64,000 nucleotides of DNA from Eudorina sp. 2006-703-Eu-15 (taxonomy: Eukaryota; Chlorophyta; Chlorophyceae; Chlamydomonadales; Volvocaceae), in the NCBI GenBank assembly GCA_003117195.1, contig BDSI01000057.1, positions 186,001-250,000 on the forward strand, in the 5' to 3' direction. The position numbers and the translations under genes are program-made. The notes beneath the pieces were generated by a model. The model did no database searches and was not told the DNA's origin. It saw only the letters and a list, made by a program, of their open reading frames with translations. Shown here one piece after another: positions 26,401 through 35,980 of this stretch. Position 1 is the first letter of the stretch; each line of letters opens with the position of its first letter.

Positions 26401-29400
26401 GGCAGTCTGCCCAACCTGCCCTGGAGCCCCACCAGGCAGCAGCCAGCAGCCTGCCGTCACGCAGCTCGGGGCCGCAGAGGGGCTCACTACCACTACCGGG
26501 GTCTCTCCCCCGCCAGCTATATGGACGCACCGCCACAGGGGGGGTTGGGTACACAGCCACCAGGACAGGACACGCCGCCCCGCAGGCACTACTGCTGATC
26601 GGATCCCCCAACCCCGTCCCCACCCCTTGGCCTGGCCCCTCATCATCACCTCCGGTACAGCCTAGTCAGCGCCCGTGAATGTACCTCACACCGGCGCCCC
26701 AGCAGCCCTATCGCCCCTCGCCCCGAACAGGCGTCACCAACCCGTCTGTGGCGCCACAGCAGCCTGCATACTTCTGCCCCGGCGGCCCACCCAGTCCGCG
26801 AGTCCCCCAGCCCCTCAACCCCCACCTAGTAGAGCACCCATCCCCCTACCCGGCGGCAGCTGCAGGTGGGGCGGCAGGGTGGTGGCCTGGCCGGTGGACA
26901 CGGAGTCCACCCCCCGGCAGAACAGCTGCGAGAGGGTACGGCACTGGGGGCTTCGGGGCCCCTCCGGGTGGATCCCCGCCCACAGGTGGTACAGGCGGTC
27001 GATGCGGCCCAGCAGCGCCCCGTTGTAGCCGCTGAAGTAGCTGCGGGGTGGGGGGAGGCAGAAGGACAGATGGACGGAAGTGAGGGGCCGATGGCGGGAG
27101 GGGGCGGCCGCGGGATGCATCGCTATATTAGTGGGCTGACGGGGAGAGTTTCGGTTATCACGGTCACGAGGTCCGCCTTGCGCACACACGTGCGCCAAAT
27201 GCATTCTCCGGAGTCCGGACGCTGGATTGCCGTCGACGTACTTTGCCGTACCACGCCGTACACACCTGATGAGCTGCTGCATGCCCACGTCCCCCGCCTG
27301 CCGCTCCGGAGCCGCGTCGTACGGTGCCGGTCCCACGACCTTGACCGTGGATACGATGTCGGGATCCCATATGACCAGGAAGGTGTCCCCGTCCAGATCA
27401 CCTGGGGGTGGGGTCGGGGAAGGGGTCGGGGTCGGGGTCGGGGAAGGAGTCGGGGACGGGGAAGGGGTCGGGGTCGGGGTCGGGGACGGGGAAGGAGTCG
27501 GGGACGGGGTCGGGGTCGGGGAATGGGTCGGGGACGGGGAAGGAGTCGGGGACGGGGTCGGGGTCGGGGAAGGGGTCGGGGAAGGGGAAGGGGAAGGGGG
27601 AAGGGGTTCTCTGTTGGCCAGATGAAGTGGTACGGGGAAGGCAACCAGGACCAACAGGGGAACAATGTCCAGAGTCGGGAAGAAGCTCAGCAGACGTGTA
27701 CCCGGCAGCGGGCAGGGCAGGGCCGGGGGGCAGCACAGCGGAGGGTCGGGGGGGCTGAACCCTAAACCCTAAACCCTAGACCCCGGCCCTTGACCGTCTC
27801 AACCACCGCATTGCATCCGCCTCCTGTGACGGGCGGCCCCAACCCGACAGCACCGCCCTCGGGGGGCTGTTCCCTGTTCGTTTCTGGGTTTCTATTTTCT
27901 TACCTATTGAACCCCCCGCCCCCCGCCCCCTGCCCCTGCCCCCCACCCCACCTCCCGACGCCTCATCCGCCACGGGTCTGTCCCCCTGCACCGGCAGCAC
28001 CAGCGCGTCCACCAGGTGGCGGCAGGCGGGCACGTCCACCACCCGCAGCACCCGGATGTCGCCCGGGTCGTAGCAGGGGTTGCGGATCTGTGTGTATGGC
28101 GGGCCCGGCCGTGTGCGAGGGGGGGAGAGAGGGGGGGAGCGAGGGGGGAAGCGAGGGGGGGAGGGAAGGAGGGGTACACATACAGGAAATTGGTAGACAT
28201 ATTAGTACTGCGCAGGGAAGGACGGAGGGAGGGAGGGAGGGACAAGTAAGGGGCCGGTGGATGGCTGGGGACCTCTGGAGGATGGCGAATGGAAGAGGTA
28301 TGGCAGCCGGATGCATGTGTAAGTTGACGGGGGCCGGTAGGGGGGGGGTGCGGACGGACAGATACCGTTGAGGGGTGTTGCGGCGCGGAGGACGGATGGA
28401 ACGGCGCGGAGGCGCAGTCCGGTACAGCTGCAGCCGCCACGCCGGGGAATGGCAGCCGGCCATCTGCTCGCCGGGGTTCAATTCAAGGCCGTTCGTTGCG
28501 GTGTCATTCGACCAGAGGGCCTGGCGCGCAGGGGCCAGCGAGGGGGACGCAGGGACATACACCGGCCGGAGGGTGCCTGCTTATCACAACCAGTACAGAA
28601 CACGGCGTGAATGAAGGCACCGCCGCGGGGCACCCGGGTGGCGTCGGCTGCTCAACGAAGATCTATCAGCAGCCCGCGGCCGCCCACCGGCGCCGCCCAT
28701 GCACCCACCATCACGACCCTGCCGCCCACCAGCGATACGGGCTGGCCATCCACCAGGGGCTGGAAGAAGCACTGCCCGTACAGCAGCTGATCGGGTGCCG
28801 TACTGCCTGCGTGCATAGGGCCCATCCAGCAGGACGACGGAGACAGCAGAGTTACGGCGGGGCAGGCTTCTGCAGGATTCCATGTATATACGATATGCGG
28901 CATCCAGTCCTCGCCCTCTGTGCTGAGGGTCCGCCAACAGGCCATGTACCGAAAGCTAGCTGCACCTTTCGATTGACATCCCATCACCACTCGCTCGTTC
29001 TCACACATCGCCGTGCGCAACTCCCTGCCGTACTTGCCATCTGTAGGTGGCGGCGCAGGCCACTCGACGCTGGGATCTGAGATCCCGAACACCCTCCGCG
29101 ACTGCTCCAGCCGTACTCGGATCTTGGGGGTCACACGAGCCAGCCCCGCCGCCGCCGCCGCCGCCGTCACCGGCCCCCCGTCCACCCGCCCGGGGTCCAG
29201 GGCCTCGGGTCCGCTGTCTGCAGCGCCGGCGGCGTCCATCAGCTCCTCCCTCAGAGACCTCGCATCGCCGTCCCCCGAGTCGCCGTCGCCGTCGTCGTCA
29301 TCTCTACCTGCTGGCCGGCGGGCGGCGGGAAAACAACAAACGGACGCGGCGAGATCTACAATCAAGTCAATGTGGGCTTACTTGTGGGGTGCGGCAGGCG

Positions 29401-32400
29401 GTACGTATGTCCGCTGCAGGCAGGTGTACAGCAGGCGGTCCATTCATTCGTTCCGGTTATTAGGGCCTTATACTCTCCGGACCCTACCCTCCGTCAGAGT
29501 CTGATAAGAGCCGTCTGCCATGTCAAGGCGCTGTCTGCGACGGACAGGGTCGAAACTCTGTATGTGTGCATGCCGCCGCGCCAGCCCGCACCTACCCCCC
29601 AGCTGCGGCGGTTGCGGCCGGCCGTCCCGCTGCAGCTGCGGCTGCTGCCGTGGCGGCGCCAGCGACGAGCGACCCGGCGGCGGCGGCTGCTGCACCTGCA
29701 GCGGCGCCGCGGCCGCCGGCGTAGGGCCTCCCGGCCCCCTCATCATCCCCGGCGGCGGCGGCGGCCCCACCGGGGGCAGCTCCTTGACCAGCTTGTCCAT
29801 CTCTTCGAGCTGCAGGGCGCGGAGCGCCTGGCCCACCCGCCGCCGAGCCACCGCCGCCTCGGGGGGGTCCCCCGCCTCCGAGATTGCAGGGCCTGCCCCT
29901 GGCGGCGGCATGCCGTACTCCAGCAGCAGCTCCACCTCATCCAGCTGCCGCAGTGGGCAACCAAGTGGGTGGGTGGCGGGGCGGATGGGCGGGTGCGCTG
30001 TGGGCTCCGTACATGCTGGGGCGAAAACACGTGTGGGATGGGCACGCACGGCGCCACCAGAAAGAAACCAAACATGGACCCCTGTCTAGCGCCGAATGAA
30101 CCCTGCTGCCAGCACCCCAAGGCAGCCGGGGCGAAACCGCGCCGCCCAAGCCCAGTCACGGCCCGAGCCAAGCCATGCCTACCGTTGTACCGTAGTTCGG
30201 CTAAGCCCGTCCCATCCCCGCCCAGCCCAGCCCTGCTCCCCACGCACGCCCGGCCGATGTGTCGGACGGACCTTGTTCGCCGCCAGCAGGTACCTGACCG
30301 CCACCTCCGGGTCCTCCTGCAGGGCGGCCAGATCCGCCAGGTGGGCCTCCTGACGGCCCTCCAGGACCTCGTCGGGCACACCCAGGGCGGACAGGAGCAT
30401 GACGGCCTGGCGTAGGAGGTGTGTGTGGGGCGGAGAGGAGGAGGGCGAGGGGCCAGGGAGGGAATGAAGGGCGGGCGGGGGATGTCAGCAGGCGGCGGTG
30501 GCAGTAGCCGTGTCGCGGTTGGTCGGAGTTTGGTACCGCGCGGTTAGTTGGTGGTTGCGTTTATTGTAGGCAGACGCGAACATATATGAGTTGGATGGTG
30601 GATGTCGTATTACCTGGTTATTGAGGTATCCGTACTTGTACGGCCTCGAGTACTCGCAGACCCCGAACAGCAGCCGGGCGTCGGTGGCATCGCAGCTCGC
30701 CGTGCCCGCCCCGGCGGAGGTGCCCCCCGCGGCCGTCTGCTCTTTGGTCTTGGCGGGAGCGGCCACCTTGAACTTGCACATGGACTTGCGCAGCTGCATG
30801 TGGACCTTCGCGCCCTCCGCCGGCGCCGCCGCGTTGCGGGCATCCAGGCCGGGCTGGACCTGGACCACGCCTTTGTACCCTAGGAAGCGAATCTGGGAAT
30901 GAGGCGATGGTAACAAGCAAGGGAGGAATCATTTATTACAAACAAGGGAAGTAACCGGACGACCGGATGACGTGTGTGTAAACGGATGCATGGTGATTGC
31001 ACGATACACGAATGTTGCAGGGGACCCCACTGTGTATGCCTTTCGATCTATGTGTGGTGGTGCGTGGATGCTTGATGGGCGCCAACGGAACAACTCATTT
31101 CGCAGCGGATCACACCCGCCCGGTACTCCTCCCTCCCCATACATACATGCCCCTCTCATCGCTGCACGTTCTCTTCTGCCCACATGTGATACTTGCCCTG
31201 CTGCCGGCTCACGCGCGCCATCACAGATCACACCCCATCCATCCAGCGCACCCACCCACCTGGAACACGCTGGGCACGTAGCGCCTGCCCCGGTGGCGGA
31301 TGTCCAGGCGTCGGGACAGGTACCTCGCCAGCTCCAGGGAGCAGTACCCACAGCCATCCGTGAACTTGCCGTCTCTCCTCGGGGTGGTCAGGTCGTCGAT
31401 CTCCTCATACCTGGCGGCGGTAGGTGGGTGGCGAGGGCGGGCGGGCATGGCGTACTGGGCAGCCCTTTCCCGCCCCCGTAACTCCAGCTCTCGGCCTCTC
31501 GCTGGTTCCAACCAGAGGCCGCAGCAGCATCCCGCCCCACATCCTTGCAACGCTGCAAGTTACAACGCTGTCGTCGTCCTCGGGTTTGCGAGTCTGCAAC
31601 CTTGAGCCAGCAGCCTCATCGACCGTGTACGGTCCATGCATGCATGGTCCACGTGAACGCTTGAAAAATTGGATTCACTGTCCATGCATGTACGGATCAT
31701 GTACGAGCCATGTACGGTCCGTCTCAAACCTCACTTAAAGCTACTCCAACTGCGTTCCCGCTTTTAAGTTCGAAGAAATGATGCCTCGCTGTGCCCTGAA
31801 GCAGGCGCCTCGTCTCATCCGGCCGCCGGCCCATTGCCAACCCCACCCCCCCTCCCCCTTACCTCCGCAGCCTTTCCGGCAGCTCCACCGGCCTCATCCG
31901 ACTGAACAGCAGCGCCGTGCGCTTGGCGCGTTTGGCCACCGAGGCGATGCCGGAGAAGTCGATCCACCGGGCCAGCAGGGCCTTGACCTGCCGCCCACGC
32001 GGGAGGGAAACCCAGCGGGAAGCATTCGGGAGCAGGTAGCACAAGCTAGGCATAAAGCCGCGGCGCGGGCTATTTGTTCAACGCGACTTTCCTTCCGCGT
32101 CCGCTTCCGCGTCTTCCCCAAGACAACAAGTGCGTGTCTACTTGTGGATGATGATGTGTTTTTTTACCGAACCGTGTTCTCCATCCACGCGCGGTTCCGA
32201 CATCGGTCCGACCTCAGCCCTGCCTGCGCTCCAGGGCGCACTGCTGCGTCCCACGGGGCACGTGACTTTCTCTCCGTACCACAAAAGTGTCCTGAGACCC
32301 TTTCGGTGGGCCCCGTCCCCGCGCATCCCCCCGCTCCACCACCACCACCACCACCACCACCACCACCACCACCACCACCACCACCACCACCACCACCACC

Positions 32401-34813
32401 ACCACCACACTCCAAGCCGCATCCGCACCTGCTCCTGGGAGTCGGCTCTGAACAGCACGCAGGTTCGGGTCTTGAGCTGCTCGTTGCTGTGGCCCAGGAA
32501 GTGGAAGGTGGAGCCGCCGATGCGGACACCCGCCTGGAGGACCTGTCCGTGCAGGGGTAGGGACGGGGAGGGAGGGAGAGGCGGGCAGGGAGGGACGCGG
32601 GGAGGGAGGGAGGGAGAGGCGGGATCCGGGGAGGGAGGGAGAGGCATGTACACCACAGCAATGGGTGCATGGGGGCGGCCAGGCGGGGCCATGGGGGCAG
32701 CAGGAGCAGGGAGCGCGGCAGGCTTGGGCCGGGGGCCACAAAAGGCGGCCGTTCGGGAGGTCACGAGAAGACAATGTTACTCTTCACAGGTAGGGAAGGA
32801 ACCGCTGTTGTCCGTTGTGGCACAGTTCAAATAACCACACCGCCTTGCAGGCGGGCGTGTGCAACGAAATCTCAAAACACTACTTTTAAAACTCCACCAC
32901 TTCGAACCATTTCAACTGACAAACGCCCTGAACGGTGGCTGGCGGGGCTCGTCGTACCAGGCGCCCACCTTTTCCATGTACTGCCGGGCCTCTTTGCGGG
33001 ATCCGAACCGCACGTCGAAGTGGATGACGGCGAAGGGTTCAGTGCCGTACGCGATGAGCAAGCGGCTGGTCTCCTCCGCGCTGGACATGACATACTGCGG
33101 AGCCGCAAGGAGTCATATCAGCAGCAGGGGGGTCCTCAAGCAGACGGCGAAGGTCCGTCAATCTCAAACGCCGAACCGATCTTCGTACACATGCATGCTC
33201 CTCCGTTTTCTGTTTAATCTGCGTCCGGTGCACACTCTTGGTGCGTCGCCTTTGCCCCTATCTAGGGTCGAAGCTGGTTGTCACTTTTGCCGCTTTGTTA
33301 GGTATACGTCGTGATGCGCCGCCGGGTGGCTCAGCGTGCTTGGGCCGGTGGTTGTGCTGCGTGGTGGGTCTGGTCCCCAGCTCCCCACACATTCCACGGC
33401 CTTGTGCGTGCGTGGTGTGGAGGGAGGAGGGTGCCTCGATGCCCTGTCGGTGGAGTGCTGCCAGGGTCGCACGGGCCCCGATGATCCCTTCACCGGCGGG
33501 TCGGATGTCATGTTCAATTATTCATCGGATTCACCCTAGAAGGGAGCGGCCCCGCGCAGGGGCTGCCGCACTGGCCTCACCTCGAGGTCCACTGCCGTGT
33601 CGCGCACCCGGATGTGCTTCAGAGCGACCTGCGAAGGGTTTCTATTTCCGTCGGGTCCGGACCCGGACCCAGATCTGGATCCAGATCTGTCCTGCAGCAC
33701 GTCCTCAAAGGCCGGCAGGTGCAGGGGGATGTATTCCACCCCGTTGGGCTGCGAGTAGCGGTGGCCCCGTTGGGCTGTCGAGCTGCCGCCTGCGGCCGTG
33801 CCGCGTGGCACTGCGGGTTGGGGTCCCGCAGTCGCGGCCACGTTGCCCCTCGTGCCTACAGCTGTGCCAGGACCTCTTCCTCCTGATGCTGCTGGTGCTG
33901 CTGCTTGTCCACCCGCGCTGCCGCCATCAGCCCCATCATCTGTACGGTGGCCGCCGCCGGTGCCGCCGCCGGCGCCGCTGCGCCTCCCGGCAGCAGCCCG
34001 GTCGTTGTTAAGGGCGGGTGATGCGGCCACAGGCGCCGCACAGGACGTGCCTGGTCCTGGGGTGCCGTGACCGCCGCCGGCACCGGCACCCAACCTGCTG
34101 GCGGCGGCGGCGGGAGAGCGATACCCGCCGGCCGCAGAATTGCCGTACATGGGACCGACGCCGATGCCATGTCGTCTGCCGTTGCTGCCCGCGTCGGCCC
34201 GCGTGGCCGCTGGAAACCCGCCTGCGGCTAGCTCCGGCGCGGTCGCAGCTGGGGTACCTCCGGCGGGCGGAGGAGATGGCCGAAGGGGCGGGGTATCGGG
34301 TGCAGGTCGCGAGCGGCTGCCGTCAAGCTTCGAGTCTGCCCGCTGTTGGCTGGGCGCATGCTGAGGCGGCGGCCTCTGCCAGACTTGGACATGCCCGGCC
34401 GCCTCCTCCTGCTGTCGCTGATGCTGCTGCAGCTGATGCTGTTGCTGTTGCCCCTGCTGCTGTTGCAGTTGTTGCCGCTGCTGTTGTTGTTGCGGCCCCT
34501 GCTGCGTCTGACGCCCTCCATCGGGCGGCGCAACGGGCCGCCGCGGAGGTCCCAGCTGCTCGCTCACCCGCTGTCCTCCCGGGCTCCTGGGGCCCTGCAG
34601 GGGACGCTCCGAAACCGCCGGAGTCCGACGTGTATTGGCAGCAAGTGACGACGCCGGCGGAGCCGCAGGCCGCGAGAGCGGTGGCCACTCGTCTTCGTCG
34701 CACGGCCCCGGCGGGGGATTGACAGGCCCGCTCGACGGCGGCTGATGCTGCTGTCTTCGATGCGAGGAATTCGAGAACCGGCCTGCGGGTGGACCGCGGT
34801 CGTATCCCGCCAT
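12508..34813 (-). CDS. RNA-dependent RNA polymerase (RDR type) fused to a C-terminal UPF1/Hrr1-like SF1 helicase
   Basis: Thirty-two minus-strand exons join without a phase conflict or stop, giving about 3,013 codons. Exons 5' to 3': 33581-34813, 32969-33094, 32429-32542, 31863-31987, 31260-31410, 30614-30892, 30272-30406, 29596-29944, 29034-29307, 28709-28802, 27952-28087, 27266-27401, 26850-27040, 26193-26331, 25360-25549, 24775-24922, 24367-24464, 24039-24123, 23239-23660, 22564-22764, 22064-22213, 21394-21599, 19432-20980, 18474-18848, 17475-18053, 16855-17028, 16119-16360, 15577-15712, 14357-14822, 13588-13694, 13294-13398, 12508-12834. Residues 1-390 are Gln/Pro/Gly-rich and probably disordered. 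The RdRP part follows with FTDGCGY (549-555), GYKGVV (588-593), RNPCYDPGDIR (962-972) and the catalytic DLDGD (1007-1011). A region without recognised domains (about 1100-2290) leads to the helicase motifs GPPGTGK (2489-2495), DEASQ (2675-2679), GDHMQLGP (2700-2707), QYRMHP, VDGFQGRE (2925-2932) and NVAITRA. Expected role: making dsRNA from aberrant transcripts for RNA silencing, with the helicase remodelling the template. The start at 34813 is a choice, since the frame stays open to 35014. The least certain junctions are 13-14, 14-15 and 21-22. Confidence 0.85.
13834..13920. repeat. 21-bp telomere-like G-rich tandem repeat inside an intron
   Basis: About four copies of GTTAGGGTTTGGGGTTCGGGG lie in the intron between exons 29 and 30 of the RdRP-helicase gene. 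Each unit contains GGGTTAGGGTTTGGGG, close to degenerate TTTAGGG telomeric units. Confidence 0.8.
14461..14525. repeat. CAC/CGC trinucleotide-rich coding tract (poly-Gly)
   Basis: Read on the minus strand this CACCAC/CGCCAC-rich tract encodes a run of roughly 16 Gly broken by one Asp-Gly step, inserted between helicase motifs GDHMQLGP and QYRMHP. Length variation between strains is likely. Confidence 0.8.
15076..15108. repeat. CAGTG pentamer microsatellite in an intron
   Basis: Six direct copies of CAGTG followed by CAG, in the intron between exons 28 and 29 of the RdRP-helicase gene. Confidence 0.9.
17409..17446. repeat. AC dinucleotide microsatellite in an intron
   Basis: About 19 AC units, just downstream (in gene sense) of the exon ending with the Walker A motif of the helicase. 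Confidence 0.95.
22279..22302 (+). repeat. Dispersed intronic motif, copy A
   Basis: ATAGGAAGTTGGTGGACATA resembles ACAGGAAATTGGTAGACATA at 28183 and weaker forms near 18922 and 18961. All lie in introns of the RdRP-helicase gene, beside G-rich tracts. It may be the end of a small interspersed element. Confidence 0.5.
24702..24729. repeat. AC dinucleotide microsatellite in an intron
   Basis: About 13 AC units in the intron between exons 16 and 17 of the RdRP-helicase gene. Confidence 0.95.
25826..26170. repeat. C-rich minisatellite filling an intron
   Basis: Tandem CCCCCGCTCCCT-type units grade into CCCCCGCCCCT units over about 345 bases, occupying nearly all of the right part of the intron between exons 14 and 15 of the RdRP-helicase gene. 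The transcribed RNA would be extremely G-rich. Overlapping long open frames here on both strands are low-complexity artefacts. Confidence 0.9.
27405..27600. repeat. GGGGTC/GGGGAC hexamer array in an intron
   Basis: Imperfect tandem GGGGTC, GGGGAC and GGGGAA hexamers abut the acceptor of the exon beginning with DLDGD. On the gene's own strand this is a C/T-rich stretch and so doubles as an extended polypyrimidine tract. Confidence 0.85.
27758..27778. repeat. Short interstitial CCCTAAA telomeric motif
   Basis: Two CCCTAAA units plus a partial third lie in the intron between exons 11 and 12. TTTAGGG is the plant and Volvox-type telomeric repeat. A short run like this can mark break repair, or can be chance in G-rich DNA. 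Confidence 0.7.
28183..28206 (+). repeat. Dispersed intronic motif, copy B
   Basis: ACAGGAAATTGGTAGACATA matches the motif at 22279-22302 with a few substitutions, again between G-rich tracts in an intron of the RdRP-helicase gene. Confidence 0.5.
32336..32408. repeat. CAC trinucleotide microsatellite in an intron
   Basis: About 24 CAC units immediately downstream (gene sense) of exon 3 of the RdRP-helicase gene. Confidence 0.95.
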
Positions 34814-35980
34814 ATTGGTGTCGTCTTCGGGTTCAAGAAAGTGCACCGGAGGACAATAATCCGGAGATGACGCCGACAAGTCGGAATCTGGTCTATGTCG
34901 AATCCGCCGAAAGATTCCGGCCTGGATCGTTCTGGATCGTGGTCGAGGCACTAAATTCCTAAATAATAATTTTATTTTATTTGCATGGGTGGAGCACGCG
35001 GGCCACGTGCGCATTCGATGGGAAGTGCGTTACTCGACGTCCTGGGCAGGACGCCGAATGCCCATGCGGTGACTCATGCGCCTGTCCTGGCGACTTAAAA
35101 TTGTCATCAACGTTGAGGAATTAAAATACAACAACTAAAATTCGGCGAGCGATGACATGGAGCGTCCACAAGGTTGCGAACATGTCCGCCTGACAGATTT
35201 GGATTGTACGGCTAGCCCGGGTCCTCACGGGTCGCACACGGGTAAGGAAGGCTTTTGAGATCGCAGACCACCAACACAGAGACATCTTAAACGCAATGAA
35301 TTCCTTTTAAAAGAAAAATTTACGCCCAGAATACCTGTCTCGCGTCCTTTTAGCCGTCGCTCAGCAAATGGACCCCACGTGCGGTTGCCTATCTTGGCGC
35401 GCGCGGTGTTTGCGATTTTTTTGGTGGATTTTCGGGATGCCCTGGCTGATAAGGTTCAGAAACAAATGGCTGCTGGTACGACGCGGTATGGCGGAGACCG
35501 CGCAGTGCTTCACCGAAGGCGGTCGCGGAGTGGTCTCTGCGCAGTTCGCTGGTTACGGACGGATCCATTTCGTGAACCGGTATGCGAACCAAAATCACTT
35601 GTTATTGTGGGATAATATGGAAGTCATTTAGAATGCGACACAGTGTAACGCGCAGCGTTGGAACCTTTTTCTCGCTTTGCACACAGAAGGCATGCGTGTA
35701 AGAAGGTGTAACGAAAGCGATAAAAATTTCCTGATGGTTTTCCTAAGGGCAACGTGACCTGACGGAATGAAGTAAGGAATGAATGAATGACCTGCGTGAA
35801 GCACTTTTATCACTCCAGCGAGCGAGCACATTTTTAATGGGCTCGACCATTTATCAGACGTACCGTCTTTACCGAGAACGGAAACGATGGGCTGCCATGC
35901 ATGTTGCTGATGGACCATGGCTTCGTTGCCCGCCATGTCGTATGCCACATCGTACGTACGGCAGGTGGTACGAAGCTCAG
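34814..35980. promoter_or_regulatory. Divergent upstream region shared by RdRP-helicase and P450 genes
   Basis: About 1.2 kb separates the chosen RdRP-helicase start (-) from the first recognised P450 exon (+). The part from about 34,950 to 35,310 is AT-rich, unlike the flanking coding DNA. The RdRP frame extends unbroken to 35014, and a plus-strand open frame runs 35368-35631 without recognisable motifs. The missing P450 first exon or exons should lie here. I cannot point to a defined core promoter element. Confidence 0.45.

Larger units (their letters stand above)
26850..32542 (-). other. RdRP catalytic domain exons (exons 3-13 of the fusion gene)
   Basis: These exons carry the eukaryotic RDR core in family order: FHFLGHSNEQL, then FTDGCGY, GYKGVV, KSMCKFK, LLYGQCFFQ, RNPCYDPGDIR, GDRPVADEASGG and DLDGD. 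The three Asp of DLDGD bind catalytic Mg2+ in this family. The Gly codon just before DLDGD is split by the intron between 27402 and 27951. All residues expected at the active site are present, so the domain looks functional. If a predictor splits the locus, this part would appear as a separate RdRP gene. Confidence 0.9.

Noticed and set aside
25370..26665. 431-codon plus-strand open frame (and overlapping 333-codon frame)
   Set aside because: It is translated C-rich minisatellite (Pro/Ser/Arg repeats) antisense to RdRP-helicase exons, with no independent coding signature.
26866..27765. 299-codon plus-strand open frame rich in Arg/Gly
   Set aside because: It arises from the GGGGTC/GGGGAC array opposite the DLDGD-containing exon, which is clearly coded on the minus strand.
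34814..35014. N-terminal extension of the RdRP-helicase frame
   Set aside because: The frame is open but enters AT-rich DNA with unlikely composition; the ATG at 34813 was preferred. It is kept as an alternative, not annotated.
35368..35631. 87-codon plus-strand open frame upstream of the P450
   Set aside because: It contains Trp/Arg-rich sequence unlike P450 N-termini and no donor that joins the next exon in phase convincingly.
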